Part shown: one piece after another, positions 35,398 through 44,042 of the stretch | How positions within the stretch are numbered: position 1 is the stretch's first letter | How the letters are laid out: every line of letters begins with the position of its first letter | NCBI GenBank assembly: GCA_910585965.1 | Contig: CAJUHH010000004.1 | Location: forward strand, 167,658-231,657 | Direction: 5' to 3' | DNA length: 64,000 bases | Source of the DNA: an uncultured Lachnospiraceae bacterium | Lineage (GTDB): Bacteria > Bacillota > Clostridia > Lachnospirales > Lachnospiraceae | Position numbers and translations under genes: made by a program | The notes under the pieces: generated by a model | The model's input: only the letters and a program-made list of their open reading frames with translations | Database searches by the model: none | Told to the model about the DNA's origin: nothing

Positions 35398-36462
35398 ATG
35401 ATGTCAGGGAATATTAGAATGGATTCACATAAATTGATTTATCATCCGGATACGGTAGCAAGATGGATGAAAGGAGAGAATATTTATCCGATCGAGATCG
35501 AGATATCGCCCAGCGGTGCATGCAATCATCGGTGTGTGTTCTGTGCGGTGGATTATATTGGATATCAGCCGGATTTTATGAATAAGGATATTATTTTGCG
35601 CGACATATCTGAAATGAGCGGCCGCGGTTTGAAAAGTGTTGTTTGTTCCGGGGAGGGGGAGCCGCTCTTAAACAGGAATATGCCTGATATAGCCAATGGC
35701 ATTAAAGCATGCGGGGTAGATGTGGCGATGAGTTCCAACGGAGTCTTGTTTACAAAGGAAACAGCCAGAGATTGCCTTGGGGCTTTTACATGGATACGTT
35801 TCAGCGTGGCCAGTATGGAAGAAAGGTCGTATGATAAAATCCAAAGGGGAAAGGAAGGGGATCTGGAACGTGTGAAGGCCAATCTGGAAGAGGCGGTCAG
35901 GATAAAGAAGGACAAAAAACTGGATACCACTTTGGGAGTACAATGCCTGCTTCTTCCGGATAATATGGAGCAGCTTCCGGATATGGCTAAACAACTGCGT
36001 GAAATAGGGGTTGATTACCTGACTGTAAAACCTTATTCCCAACACCTTCACAGTGAAAATATTTTTCAGATAGACTATGAAGCGATGTTGGAACTGGAGC
36101 AGGAGATGAGGCAATATGCGGCGGGGGATTTTGCAGTCTATTTCAGGGCGAATGCCATGAAAAAGATGCATCGTAAAAAGTGTTACCGTCAGTGTTACGG
36201 CCTGCCCTTTATGACGCATATTGATGCCAGAGGAAATGTCTGGCCTTGCGTGGCTCATATCGGAACCGATAAGTTTTGCTATGGCAATATTTATGAGCAG
36301 ACCTTTGAGGAAATATGGGAAGGGGATAAAAGGCAGGAAGTTATGCGGAAGATAAATAGCCTTAATATCAATGAGGTATGCAGGGAAGCGTGCAGACTGG
36401 ATGAGATCAATAAGTATCTGGAGGAACTAAAGCATCCGGGCGGGCATGTGAATTTTATATAG
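35398..36462 (+). CDS. Radical SAM/SPASM protein 1
   Basis: A 354-residue radical SAM enzyme. The [4Fe-4S] cluster motif is CNHRCVFC (about residues 41-48), and the C-terminal region holds the extra cysteines of a SPASM-type domain (KKCYRQCYG, VWPCVAHIG, FCYGNI, EVCREAC). It uses SAM-derived radicals on an unknown substrate. It is adjacent to and ends like the next gene (HVNFI versus HINFI), so the pair are paralogs. In this setting between a sugar kinase/nucleotidyltransferase and a transketolase they are probably sugar-modifying (dehydration, epimerisation or deoxygenation); peptide modification is less likely as no precursor peptide is seen. Confidence 0.85.
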   Translation: MMSGNIRMDSHKLIYHPDTVARWMKGENIYPIEIEISPSGACNHRCVFCAVDYIGYQPDFMNKDIILRDISEMSGRGLKSVVCSGEGEPLLNRNMPDIANGIKACGVDVAMSSNGVLFTKETARDCLGAFTWIRFSVASMEERSYDKIQRGKEGDLERVKANLEEAVRIKKDKKLDTTLGVQCLLLPDNMEQLPDMAKQLREIGVDYLTVKPYSQHLHSENIFQIDYEAMLELEQEMRQYAAGDFAVYFRANAMKKMHRKKCYRQCYGLPFMTHIDARGNVWPCVAHIGTDKFCYGNIYEQTFEEIWEGDKRQEVMRKINSLNINEVCREACRLDEINKYLEELKHPGGHVNFI

Positions 36463-36471
36463 GAGATTAAA

Positions 36472-37539
36472 ATGGGAAAAAAATCGACACCATATAGTAA
36501 CTTAAAAATTTTTGGGCATTTGGAAGAGGTGGAAAGGGTAAAAAAAGGGGAGCGGATTGCGCCTATTTATGTAAGAATCAAACCGACAAACCGCTGTAAC
36601 CAGAATTGCTATTATTGCCATTATAAAAGCCCGTATTTGGAATTGGACCAGTATAGGCCGGGAGATGAAATTGAGCGGGAAAAAATGCTGGAGATTATAA
36701 AAGATTTTAAAGATATCGGAGTGAAAGCCGTAACATTCAGCGGCGGCGGTGAACCGCTTCTATATCCTCATATTGAAGAGGCAATGAATGCGGTATTGGA
36801 TGCAGGAATTGATTTGTCTATCATCACCAATGGTAGTTTGCTGGCAGGAAGGAAAGCAGAATTGCTTTCCCGAGCGAAATGGGTGAGGATATCCCAGGAA
36901 TCCAGCTGTTCAGAAACTTATTCAAAAATCAGAGGGGTAAAAGAAGAAGAGTTTGAAAAACTTTGCGGAAATATAAAAAATTTTGCAAAGATAAAAGAGA
37001 AGGACTGCGAACTTGGAATCAATTTTGTGATAGGCCCTTATAATTATAAAGAGGTTTACCAAGCGGGTAAGCGGATGGAGGAATTGGGCGCGGATCACAT
37101 CAAGTATACGGCATTGATCGGCAACAATGTGGAAGAGATACATAGCCCTTTTAAAAAAGAAGTCATAGAGCAGATTCACAGGCTGATTGAAGAAAATAAA
37201 TCGGATTTTAAGATTATTAATTTATACGAAAGTGATTTTAACAGCAATGTCGTTTTTGGAAGAAATTATGATTTTTGCGGGATAAAGGATTATGTAACAG
37301 TGGTTGCGGCAAATTCCAGAATTTATTATTGCCATGACAAGGCATATTTAAGCCAGGGCGAAGTGGGGAATATATCGGATAAATCGTTTAGCGAGGTGTG
37401 GTTTTCAGAGGAAACAACACAAAAGTTCCGTACATTTGATCCGCAGAAAGTTTGCCGGCATCATTGCGTATACGATGACAGGAACGAACTGCTGAATCAT
37501 TTTTATTCGCTGGATGACCGGCATATTAATTTTATTTGA
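36472..37539 (+). CDS. Radical SAM/SPASM protein 2
   Basis: A 355-residue paralog of the preceding gene, with the cluster motif CNQNCYYC (about residues 43-50), a glycine-rich FSGGGEPLLYPH SAM-binding strand, and auxiliary cysteines in FCGIKD, IYYCHDK and VCRHHC. The ribosome site AGGAGATTAAA lies directly after the stop of the first gene. Two consecutive SPASM-type enzymes in one operon suggest sequential radical steps on the same sugar or nucleotide sugar. No substrate can be inferred from the motifs. Confidence 0.85.
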   Translation: MGKKSTPYSNLKIFGHLEEVERVKKGERIAPIYVRIKPTNRCNQNCYYCHYKSPYLELDQYRPGDEIEREKMLEIIKDFKDIGVKAVTFSGGGEPLLYPHIEEAMNAVLDAGIDLSIITNGSLLAGRKAELLSRAKWVRISQESSCSETYSKIRGVKEEEFEKLCGNIKNFAKIKEKDCELGINFVIGPYNYKEVYQAGKRMEELGADHIKYTALIGNNVEEIHSPFKKEVIEQIHRLIEENKSDFKIINLYESDFNSNVVFGRNYDFCGIKDYVTVVAANSRIYYCHDKAYLSQGEVGNISDKSFSEVWFSEETTQKFRTFDPQKVCRHHCVYDDRNELLNHFYSLDDRHINFI

Positions 37540-37584
37540 TCAGAGGAAAAGCCAGAACAGGAAGAAAAAGACGGAGGAATAACG

Positions 37585-38397
37585 ATGGATGATATCAAAA
37601 GGCTGAAAAAGAAAATTTTTATTACGGCAAATAAAGCCGGCGCGGCTCATTTGGCTTCGGCTTTTTCTGTGATTGATCTTCTTTATGTTTTATATTGCAA
37701 AGGGATTATCCAATATGATCCGGAAAACCCGTGGAAAGAAGAAAGGGACAGATTGATTTTAAGCAAAGGACATGCATGTTTAGCTTTGTATGTCATCTTA
37801 AATGAAATAGGAATGATTACCGATGAGGAACTGGATAATTTCTGCCAGCCGGATTCTCACTTGGGAGGAGAGCCAAAACTGGGGGCGGCTCCGGGGGTTG
37901 AAGCATCTACGGGTTCGTTAGGCCATGGGCTTTCTTTTGGAGTCGGAATAGCGATGGCATGTAAAATGAACCAGTATCATAATAAAATATATGTAATCCT
38001 TGGTGACGGGGAATGCCAGGAAGGCTCTGTATGGGAAGCGGCGATGTCGGCAGTAAATTTTAAGCTGGACAACCTAATAGTCATTGTAGATGATAATCGT
38101 TTACAGGCAATGGATACAGTGGAAGCGATTATGGGAATCAATTCCTGGAAAGAAAAATGGGAAGCGTTCGGTTTTGACGTCATGGAGATAGACGGACATA
38201 ACCTGGAAGAAATAGAAAGGACGTTGAGCGAAAGCAATCCTAACGGCAGCCCCAGACTGATTATTTCGCATACGATCAAAGGGCATGGGGTTTCTTTTAT
38301 GGAGGAAGTTCCCATATGGCACTTTCGAATGCCGAATGAAAGCGAGATGGAAATTGTAAAGAAGGAATTGGAAATTTCTGAAGAGGAGCTCGTGTGA
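37585..38397 (+). CDS. Transketolase-like protein, N-terminal subunit
   Basis: A 270-residue protein equal to the thiamine-diphosphate-binding half of transketolase: SKGHACLALY, STGSLGHGLSFGVG and the ThDP/Mg motif GDGECQEGSVWEAA followed by DDN. Together with the gene at 38462 it would form a complete split transketolase. A transketolase here could supply sedoheptulose-7-phosphate for heptose synthesis or move a two-carbon unit to a sugar. It is not a phosphonopyruvate decarboxylase, which has a different order and length. Its last codons lie in a 10-bp hairpin at 38391-38416. Confidence 0.9.
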   Translation: MDDIKRLKKKIFITANKAGAAHLASAFSVIDLLYVLYCKGIIQYDPENPWKEERDRLILSKGHACLALYVILNEIGMITDEELDNFCQPDSHLGGEPKLGAAPGVEASTGSLGHGLSFGVGIAMACKMNQYHNKIYVILGDGECQEGSVWEAAMSAVNFKLDNLIVIVDDNRLQAMDTVEAIMGINSWKEKWEAFGFDVMEIDGHNLEEIERTLSESNPNGSPRLIISHTIKGHGVSFMEEVPIWHFRMPNESEMEIVKKELEISEEELV

Positions 38398-38416
38398 AAA
38401 ATAAACTTTTCACACG
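38391..38416 (+). other. Perfect RNA hairpin between the two transketolase genes
   Basis: Ten-base arms CGTGTGAAAA (38391-38400) and TTTTCACACG (38407-38416) with a 6-nt loop, covering the stop codon of the first half-gene. There is no T-tract after it, so it looks more like an RNA-processing or expression-balance element than a terminator. A weaker GCCTGC/GCAGGC dyad follows at 38426-38449. Confidence 0.6.
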
Positions 38417-38461
38417 CAAATTTGTGCCTGCGGCCCAAAGTTTGCAGGCTGTGGAAAGGGC

Positions 38462-39385
38462 ATGGTTATTAAAATGAGAAACACCTATTTAAATGCATTA
38501 TATGCAATGGCCAAAGAGGATGAGAATATTATTTCCCTGGTAGCTGATAATGGATTGATTGTATATGATGATTTTCGCCGGGATTTTTCGGACAGATATT
38601 TTAATTTCGGAATTTCAGAAGGTAATATGATAGCTGCAGCGGCAGGAATGGCAAGCTGCGGGAAGATACCATTTGCCTATACGATCAGTGCCTTTTTAGC
38701 GTATAGGGCATATGAATTTTTAAGGGATGATGTTTGCTTCCAAAATCAGAATGTCAAGATAATAGGGATTGGTTCCGGCTTGACGTATAGTACGTTAGGA
38801 CCTTCCCACCATACGACGGAAGATATAGGATTGTTAAGAAGTCTGCCGAACTTGACTGTATTTTCTCCTGCTACAAAGGCGGAAGTAAAATGGATGATGC
38901 ATGAAGCATATAAGAAAAAAGGGCCGGTATATATACGGTTGAGCAATAACAGCGAGGAATATTATGAAGAGGGGGCGGTATTTCAGCAGGGTGTTCCATC
39001 GGTGGTTAAGCCTGGAAAGGATATAACGCTGATGACTACCGGATCGATCATTAATGAAGCTATGAAGGCGGCAAAGATGTTGGAAAATGATGGTATCAGC
39101 GTGGAGGTAGTCAGTGTCCATACGCTGAAACCATTAGATGCCGGTGCCGTTGCGGAACTGGCGGTTAAAACCGGAAAAGCAGCTGTTTTGGAAGAGCATA
39201 ATGTAATAGGGGGATTATACAGCGCAGTAGCGGAATCTCTGGTCGAAAGGCAGGCATGTGTTCCATGCCTGAAGATTGGCTTGCAGGATGAATTTGCGGC
39301 TGGTTATGGAAGCATAGAGGATGTACGGCGCGTCAATGGCTTGGATTGCATGAGCATATATCATAAGCTGAAATCTTGGAGGTAG
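38462..39385 (+). CDS. Transketolase-like protein, C-terminal subunit
   Basis: A 307-residue protein corresponding to the pyrimidine-binding and C-terminal domains of transketolase: YFNFGISEGNMIAAAAGMA with the conserved glutamate, AYTISAFLAYRAYEFLRDDV, GPSHHTTEDIGLLR and GKAAVLEEHNVIGGL. It pairs with the upstream N-terminal subunit. The start may be ATG 38462 (GGAAAGGG three bases upstream) or ATG 38474. The 64-bp gap from its partner holds a strong hairpin. Confidence 0.9.
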   Translation: MVIKMRNTYLNALYAMAKEDENIISLVADNGLIVYDDFRRDFSDRYFNFGISEGNMIAAAAGMASCGKIPFAYTISAFLAYRAYEFLRDDVCFQNQNVKIIGIGSGLTYSTLGPSHHTTEDIGLLRSLPNLTVFSPATKAEVKWMMHEAYKKKGPVYIRLSNNSEEYYEEGAVFQQGVPSVVKPGKDITLMTTGSIINEAMKAAKMLENDGISVEVVSVHTLKPLDAGAVAELAVKTGKAAVLEEHNVIGGLYSAVAESLVERQACVPCLKIGLQDEFAAGYGSIEDVRRVNGLDCMSIYHKLKSWR

Positions 39386-39389
39386 TATT

Positions 39390-40052
39390 GTGGCATATAT
39401 CGATTTTATACAACAAGTACATACGAGTACAAAGCGTGATTATATCGGACGGGTGACAGAGGCAGATAAAGCGGAATGCGCAAAAGTTGCCAAACAGTTT
39501 GGCTATGACTTTTTTGACGGGGAACGGAAATATGGTTATGGAGGATATAAATATGATGGAAGATGGAGGCCGGTTGCTGAAAAGCTTATAGAGCATTATG
39601 GGCTGAAAAAAGGGCAGAAGGTGTTAGATATAGGATGCGGAAAAGCACATTTGTTATATGAACTGAAGCGGGCGCTTCCAGGCCTAGAGGTGGAAGGGCT
39701 TGATGTTTCGGAATATGCGATTACCCATACAATGAAGGAAATACAGCCCTTTTTGAAAAGAGGGGAAGCACAGAATCTGCCCTATAAGGACGATAGCTTT
39801 GATTTGGTGATATCTCTAAATGCACTGCATAATCTGAAGATATATGATTTGAAAAAAGCGGTCCAGGATATTGAGCGGATCAGCAAAGGGAATAGTTATA
39901 TCGTGGTAGAGTCTTTTCGAAATGACAGGGAAGAGGTAAACATGCTCTATTGGCAGCTGACTTGTGCAAGCTATTATTCAGTGGACGAATGGGAATGGTT
40001 ATATCGGGAATGGGGATATACGGGAGATTATAGTTTTGTCTTTTTTGAGTAG
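39390..40052 (+). CDS. SAM-dependent methyltransferase
   Basis: A 220-residue class I methyltransferase with VLDIGCGKAHLLYEL (about residues 78-92), the acidic GLDVSEYA strand and PYKDDSFDLVISLNALHNL, typical of the Methyltransf_11 group. The start is GTG at 39390, supported by GGAGG seven bases upstream; the stop of the transketolase subunit is four bases before it. It probably methylates an intermediate of the sugar made by this cassette, either on oxygen or at carbon. Confidence 0.82.
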   Translation: MAYIDFIQQVHTSTKRDYIGRVTEADKAECAKVAKQFGYDFFDGERKYGYGGYKYDGRWRPVAEKLIEHYGLKKGQKVLDIGCGKAHLLYELKRALPGLEVEGLDVSEYAITHTMKEIQPFLKRGEAQNLPYKDDSFDLVISLNALHNLKIYDLKKAVQDIERISKGNSYIVVESFRNDREEVNMLYWQLTCASYYSVDEWEWLYREWGYTGDYSFVFFE

Positions 40053-40067
40053 GAGAACAGGAAGGAA

Positions 40068-40937
40068 ATGAAATATTTAATATTGGGGGCAAACGGGTAC
40101 GTAGGGGGATATCTGTATAACCGTATGAAGATGGAGGGGCTGGAAGTAACTGGAACCGGACATTGCATTGCGGCAGAAGGGCTTGTATATTTTGATGCGT
40201 GCAAAGGATCTGTTTCAGATATTGCAAAAAAGATAACCGGGGAGGAAAAAACGGCCATTCTTTGTATTGCGCAGAGTAATATTGACCGGTGCAAAACGGA
40301 ATATGAAAGCTCCAGGCGGGTCAATGTAGAAACGGCAAAAGAAATGGTCGGGACGCTCGCAGAGGGAAATTACCATGTGATTTATTTTTCTACAGATAAT
40401 GTATTTGATGGAATGAAGGGAAATTATTCGGAAAAGGACACAACGAATGCAATCAACGAGTATGGAAAAATGAAAGAGGAAATGGAGCATTTTTTGCGGG
40501 ATGAATATCCGGAAGTTTGCATCTTCCGTCTGCCTAAAGTGCTGAGTGCTGAACGGGAAATAAAGAATATGCTGGCGGATTGGGAGCAAAGGCGGTTTGA
40601 TAACGAAATTAGATGTATAAAGGGCATGAGGATGTCGGTCGTAGCCAAAGACGATTTATACCAGGCATGCCTTATTGCCGCAGAGCGGAAGAAGCAGGGG
40701 ATATATCATCTGAGCAGCGGTGAAATATACAGCAGAAAGGAACTGGCGGCAATATTCTTTGAACGGCTGGGAGTGGGCGGAAGAAATATTGTTGAGCTGG
40801 ATATCAATGAATTTGGATTTCAGGATAAGCGACCATTGGACATTGGCCTGGATAATTCCAAATTCAGAAAGGAAACAGGGTTTTGTTTTAAAACATATGC
40901 CGCAATGGTAGAGCAATATCTGGAAAAGAACAGTTGA
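40068..40937 (+). CDS. RmlD-like NAD(P)-dependent sugar reductase
   Basis: A 289-residue short-chain reductase of the RmlD (dTDP-4-dehydrorhamnose reductase) group: ILGANGYVGGYL at the N-terminus, YFSTDNVFDG, the catalytic Y-X3-K (YGKMK), and a C-terminal PLDIGLDNSKFRKETGF that is typical of RmlD. It would reduce a keto group of an activated sugar as the last step of the cassette. No RmlA, RmlB or RmlC genes are seen, so rhamnose itself is not indicated. Confidence 0.82.
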   Translation: MKYLILGANGYVGGYLYNRMKMEGLEVTGTGHCIAAEGLVYFDACKGSVSDIAKKITGEEKTAILCIAQSNIDRCKTEYESSRRVNVETAKEMVGTLAEGNYHVIYFSTDNVFDGMKGNYSEKDTTNAINEYGKMKEEMEHFLRDEYPEVCIFRLPKVLSAEREIKNMLADWEQRRFDNEIRCIKGMRMSVVAKDDLYQACLIAAERKKQGIYHLSSGEIYSRKELAAIFFERLGVGGRNIVELDINEFGFQDKRPLDIGLDNSKFRKETGFCFKTYAAMVEQYLEKNS

Positions 40938-40957
40938 AATAAGGAAGGGAATAAAAA

Positions 40958-42301
40958 ATGAAAGACGATTATCTGTTGGGATGCATTCAAGAATATAAGA
41001 ACAGACTTATGTATTCTACAGACCGCAGGGAGGGAATGAAGGAAAAGAAACAGAAAGTTCAGTTATTCAAAATGTATAAGGATTTCATCGTCTATGGAAA
41101 GAAATATGAGAGAAGATGGAGGCGGTTATGTAACAGATACAAGAAAATAAGAATAATTGGTATAGAATTTGTTTCGATCGGTGAAACGATTCCTCGTTTG
41201 TTTACGGCAATAAAAGATTTAAGAGAGGAAAGCCCAAAGACACTTTTTGTAGTGTTGCCTGTTTTCTTTCAACATTATAGCGGTGGGATTTATAATAAAA
41301 GAATTTTTGATTTGTTGGGAAGGCATTTATATTTTATCAGAGAGTCGAATATTAGTTTCTGGCTTTATGTTGCGGCAAAGCATGCCGAAACATTGGATAA
41401 AAGCTGGTTTCATCATTATGATGCAAGGCGGGCGGAACGCGTGAAAGTAAAAAAGGGCAAGGCATTGGTTCCCTTTACCAAGGAGCAGACGGAGGAAGGG
41501 GAAGCCAGAATGAAGCAAATGGGGATAACAGGAGAGTTTATTTGCCTTCACGCAAGGGAAAACCGGGTAAAAGAGTTGGAATGGGTTGAGGAGATGGCAA
41601 AGGAGACATCCTGCAGAGACTGCGATATCAATTCTTACGGAAAGGCATGCTTGTATATGGGAGGCCTTGGATACCAAGCGGTCAGGATGGGCAAATACGA
41701 AATAAAACAGTGCAAGATTCCGGGCGTAATAGACTATGCAAATGATTATTATGATGAATTGATGGATTTCTATTTACTGTCCAAGAGTAAATTTTTGCTG
41801 GGGTCGAATTCGGGTCTTCCTGCTGTCGCAGGTTTTTGGGGATGCCCTGTATTGATTACGAATGTTGTTAATTTATGCTATGGGCTGGAAGCATGGCCGG
41901 ATACAGGGCTGGATATGTATCTTCCAAAAAAATATTGGTCGGAAAAAGAAAAGAGATATTTAAATTTATATGAAATATTAGATATATCAAATGACTGTGA
42001 TATTTATAACTCGAAATTCCGAGGAAGGCATATCGTGTTAAAAGATAATACGCAGGAGGAAATTCTGGAAGCTGTGAAAGAAATGAATGCAAAGGTTGAT
42101 GGCCGATGGACTGCCAGTGAGGAAGAGGAGAAAGACAGAAAAAAATATTGGCAGATCATGGATGCATGGAATAGAAAACATTCATATGTGCTGCCGAGAA
42201 GGAGATGCAAGGGATATACAATGGTCTTCTGGCAGATCAGTTATAGCTATTTGAAAAATAACAGATATCTTCTGGATGTGGATTCATCTTTATTGGAATG
42301 A
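40958..42301 (+). CDS. TIGR04372-type glycosyltransferase
   Basis: A 447-residue protein. Residues 190-300 carry the hallmarks of the TIGR04372 putative glycosyltransferase family: GEFICLHARE, CDINSYGKACLYMGGLGYQAVRMG and FLLGSNSGLPAVAGFWGCPV. The N-terminal 130 residues are basic and may bind membrane or partner proteins. It is likely the transferase that adds the sugar made by the cassette upstream. The coding end overlaps the reading frame, but not the chosen start, of the beta-propeller protein that follows 22 bp later. Confidence 0.72.
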   Translation: MKDDYLLGCIQEYKNRLMYSTDRREGMKEKKQKVQLFKMYKDFIVYGKKYERRWRRLCNRYKKIRIIGIEFVSIGETIPRLFTAIKDLREESPKTLFVVLPVFFQHYSGGIYNKRIFDLLGRHLYFIRESNISFWLYVAAKHAETLDKSWFHHYDARRAERVKVKKGKALVPFTKEQTEEGEARMKQMGITGEFICLHARENRVKELEWVEEMAKETSCRDCDINSYGKACLYMGGLGYQAVRMGKYEIKQCKIPGVIDYANDYYDELMDFYLLSKSKFLLGSNSGLPAVAGFWGCPVLITNVVNLCYGLEAWPDTGLDMYLPKKYWSEKEKRYLNLYEILDISNDCDIYNSKFRGRHIVLKDNTQEEILEAVKEMNAKVDGRWTASEEEEKDRKKYWQIMDAWNRKHSYVLPRRRCKGYTMVFWQISYSYLKNNRYLLDVDSSLLE

Positions 42302-42323
42302 TTTTTATGGGAGAAGTGATTGT

Positions 42324-43532
42324 ATGGAAAGTATTTGCACACATTTGAAAATCGGCAGTCCATGCCGGATAGGCACAAAGATTTATTTTTGCAATATAAC
42401 GTTTAACGGAGTATTCTATTTGGATTTGAAAGATTATTCGATACACTTTGTGCATAAGTTTTCTTTTGAGCCGGTTCATGCAGCCAGGCTGTCTAAAAAT
42501 GCCAGCCTGGCTTATGGCCATACGATCTATTTTTTCCCTAATTATACGGATGTGATCCTAGAGTATGATATTTTGAAAGGGCAGGAGAAAGCAATTCCCA
42601 TACCGGATTTCCCGGGTAAATTTGTAGATATATCGGGAATCGCAAGACGGGGGGACAAGGTGTATTTATTTCCTACCGAAATTGGAAAAGGAATATATCA
42701 GTTTGACCTTCAAAAACAGCGTGTGGAAAAGGATATGGCATTGAGTTCTTTATTTTGCAGGGATTTTCTCTGCTCGAGCGGACATATCCTTTATGATGGC
42801 AAAGATTGCGCATGGATTGGAAGATATGGGGGCAGCCAGATAGTCAAAGTGAATTTGGCTGAAAAGCAGATAGAAGACAATAAAGTGTTGGAGGGAATTC
42901 GAATTTTTGTCATGTGTTTTGATGGGAATCATCATTGGATATTGCCAATGGAATCTACGGATATTTATGAGTGGGATATGGAAAAAGACGACTTGCAAAT
43001 ATATACGAACGAGCATATAGAATGGAGAAAAGTGGATCATATAGGGAGGACCCCCTATTCCAATCTGATTTTTTTGGAAGATGAAATATTGGTATTGAAT
43101 TGTTATGCAAAAAATATATGGAGGATTGATAAGCAAAAGAAAACGATTGGGGATCCGTTAGAGTTTCCGGAAGGGTTCGGACTGGCAAACCGTCAATTTA
43201 ATGGATGGCCGGTATATGCCCAGTATACTATGCTGGAGGATAAAGTTCTGTTGTATCCTTATGCGGGAAATATGCTGTTAATTTATGATAAAAATACGAA
43301 GAAAATGTCAGGAAGGAATCTGACGGTATCAGAGGAGGATGTTCCTTATTTGCGTGAAGCGCTTCGAAAAAACCTGACCGAAAACAGACAATGTTTTGAG
43401 GATGGGGATTTTGCCCCTTTGGAAAAATTTTTGGATGTAATAGAGATAAAACGCGGGAAAGGTGAAACATGGGAGAAAGGGAGCATGGGGCGAATGATTT
43501 TTCAGAAATGCTGCGGAAAGGAAAAGGGATGA
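42324..43532 (+). CDS. Beta-propeller-like protein of unknown function
   Basis: A 402-residue protein made of repeated four-strand units of the kelch/beta-propeller kind (for example KIYFCNITFNGVFYLDL, TIYFFPNYTDVILEYDI, KVYLFPTEIGKGIYQFDL), each ending in an aromatic-X-aspartate turn. There is no signal peptide, so it is probably cytoplasmic. The last 90 residues are helical. Such propellers serve as binding or scaffold domains; I see no catalytic motif. The true start is ATG 42324 with GGGAGAAG upstream. It overlaps the next gene by four bases. Confidence 0.6.
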   Translation: MESICTHLKIGSPCRIGTKIYFCNITFNGVFYLDLKDYSIHFVHKFSFEPVHAARLSKNASLAYGHTIYFFPNYTDVILEYDILKGQEKAIPIPDFPGKFVDISGIARRGDKVYLFPTEIGKGIYQFDLQKQRVEKDMALSSLFCRDFLCSSGHILYDGKDCAWIGRYGGSQIVKVNLAEKQIEDNKVLEGIRIFVMCFDGNHHWILPMESTDIYEWDMEKDDLQIYTNEHIEWRKVDHIGRTPYSNLIFLEDEILVLNCYAKNIWRIDKQKKTIGDPLEFPEGFGLANRQFNGWPVYAQYTMLEDKVLLYPYAGNMLLIYDKNTKKMSGRNLTVSEEDVPYLREALRKNLTENRQCFEDGDFAPLEKFLDVIEIKRGKGETWEKGSMGRMIFQKCCGKEKG

Positions 43533-44005
43533 AAAAAGGAGTTTTAGGAATATTATCAGTATGTGCGGGAGCGGCGGCAGGGGCGATGGCCGTTGGCGGA
43601 GTATTAAAGGGAAGAATAAAGGAGATTCAGGATAAGTCGGACAAGCATTTGTCCTTATTTTTAATGATGAACCAATGGGTAATGGTAAAGCAGGCAGGGA
43701 AAAGCCTGGCCGAATATTTTGAGTGGGAAGGATATCGGCAAATTGCAGTATATGGCATGCATTATGCGGGAGAGACGCTGATTGAAGAGCTGGCCGGCAG
43801 CAATATTGAGGTAAAATACGGCATTGACAGAAATTCGTATCAGATTTATGCGGGAATTCCTATCGTTATGCCGGACAGTGACTTGGAAAAAGTAGATGCG
43901 GTTGTAGTGACATCCATTCATTTTTTTGAAGAAATTAAAGAATTATTGAATACTAAAATAGATTGTCCAATTATTTCATTAGAGGAGATTATATATCAAA
44001 TGTAA
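43529..44005 (+). CDS. Membrane-anchored Rossmann-like protein (paralog 2)
   Basis: A 158-residue paralog of the protein at 29115. It has an N-terminal hydrophobic, alanine/glycine-rich segment (LGILSVCAGAAAGAMAVGGV), then a Rossmann-like domain (IAVYGMHYAGETLIEEL, VKYGIDRNS, VDAVVVTSIHFFEEI) ending PIISLEEIIY. No enzymatic motif beyond a likely nucleotide or nucleotide-sugar fold. The gene is coupled by ATGA overlap to the propeller gene upstream, just as its paralog is coupled to a glycosyltransferase and asnB. Confidence 0.65.
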   Translation: MKKGVLGILSVCAGAAAGAMAVGGVLKGRIKEIQDKSDKHLSLFLMMNQWVMVKQAGKSLAEYFEWEGYRQIAVYGMHYAGETLIEELAGSNIEVKYGIDRNSYQIYAGIPIVMPDSDLEKVDAVVVTSIHFFEEIKELLNTKIDCPIISLEEIIYQM

Positions 44006-44042
44006 CGCAGCCAAAATACCAGGCGCCGGAGGGAATAGAGCG

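Noticed and set aside
35398..37539. Radical SAM/SPASM pair as a peptide-modifying (RiPP) system
   Set aside because: No small precursor ORF, leader-binding domain or peptide transporter is seen nearby, and all neighbours are sugar enzymes.
37585..39385. Split ThDP enzyme as the missing phosphonopyruvate decarboxylase
   Set aside because: The motifs and the two-subunit division are those of transketolase, and the genes are far from the phosphonate operon within a sugar cassette.
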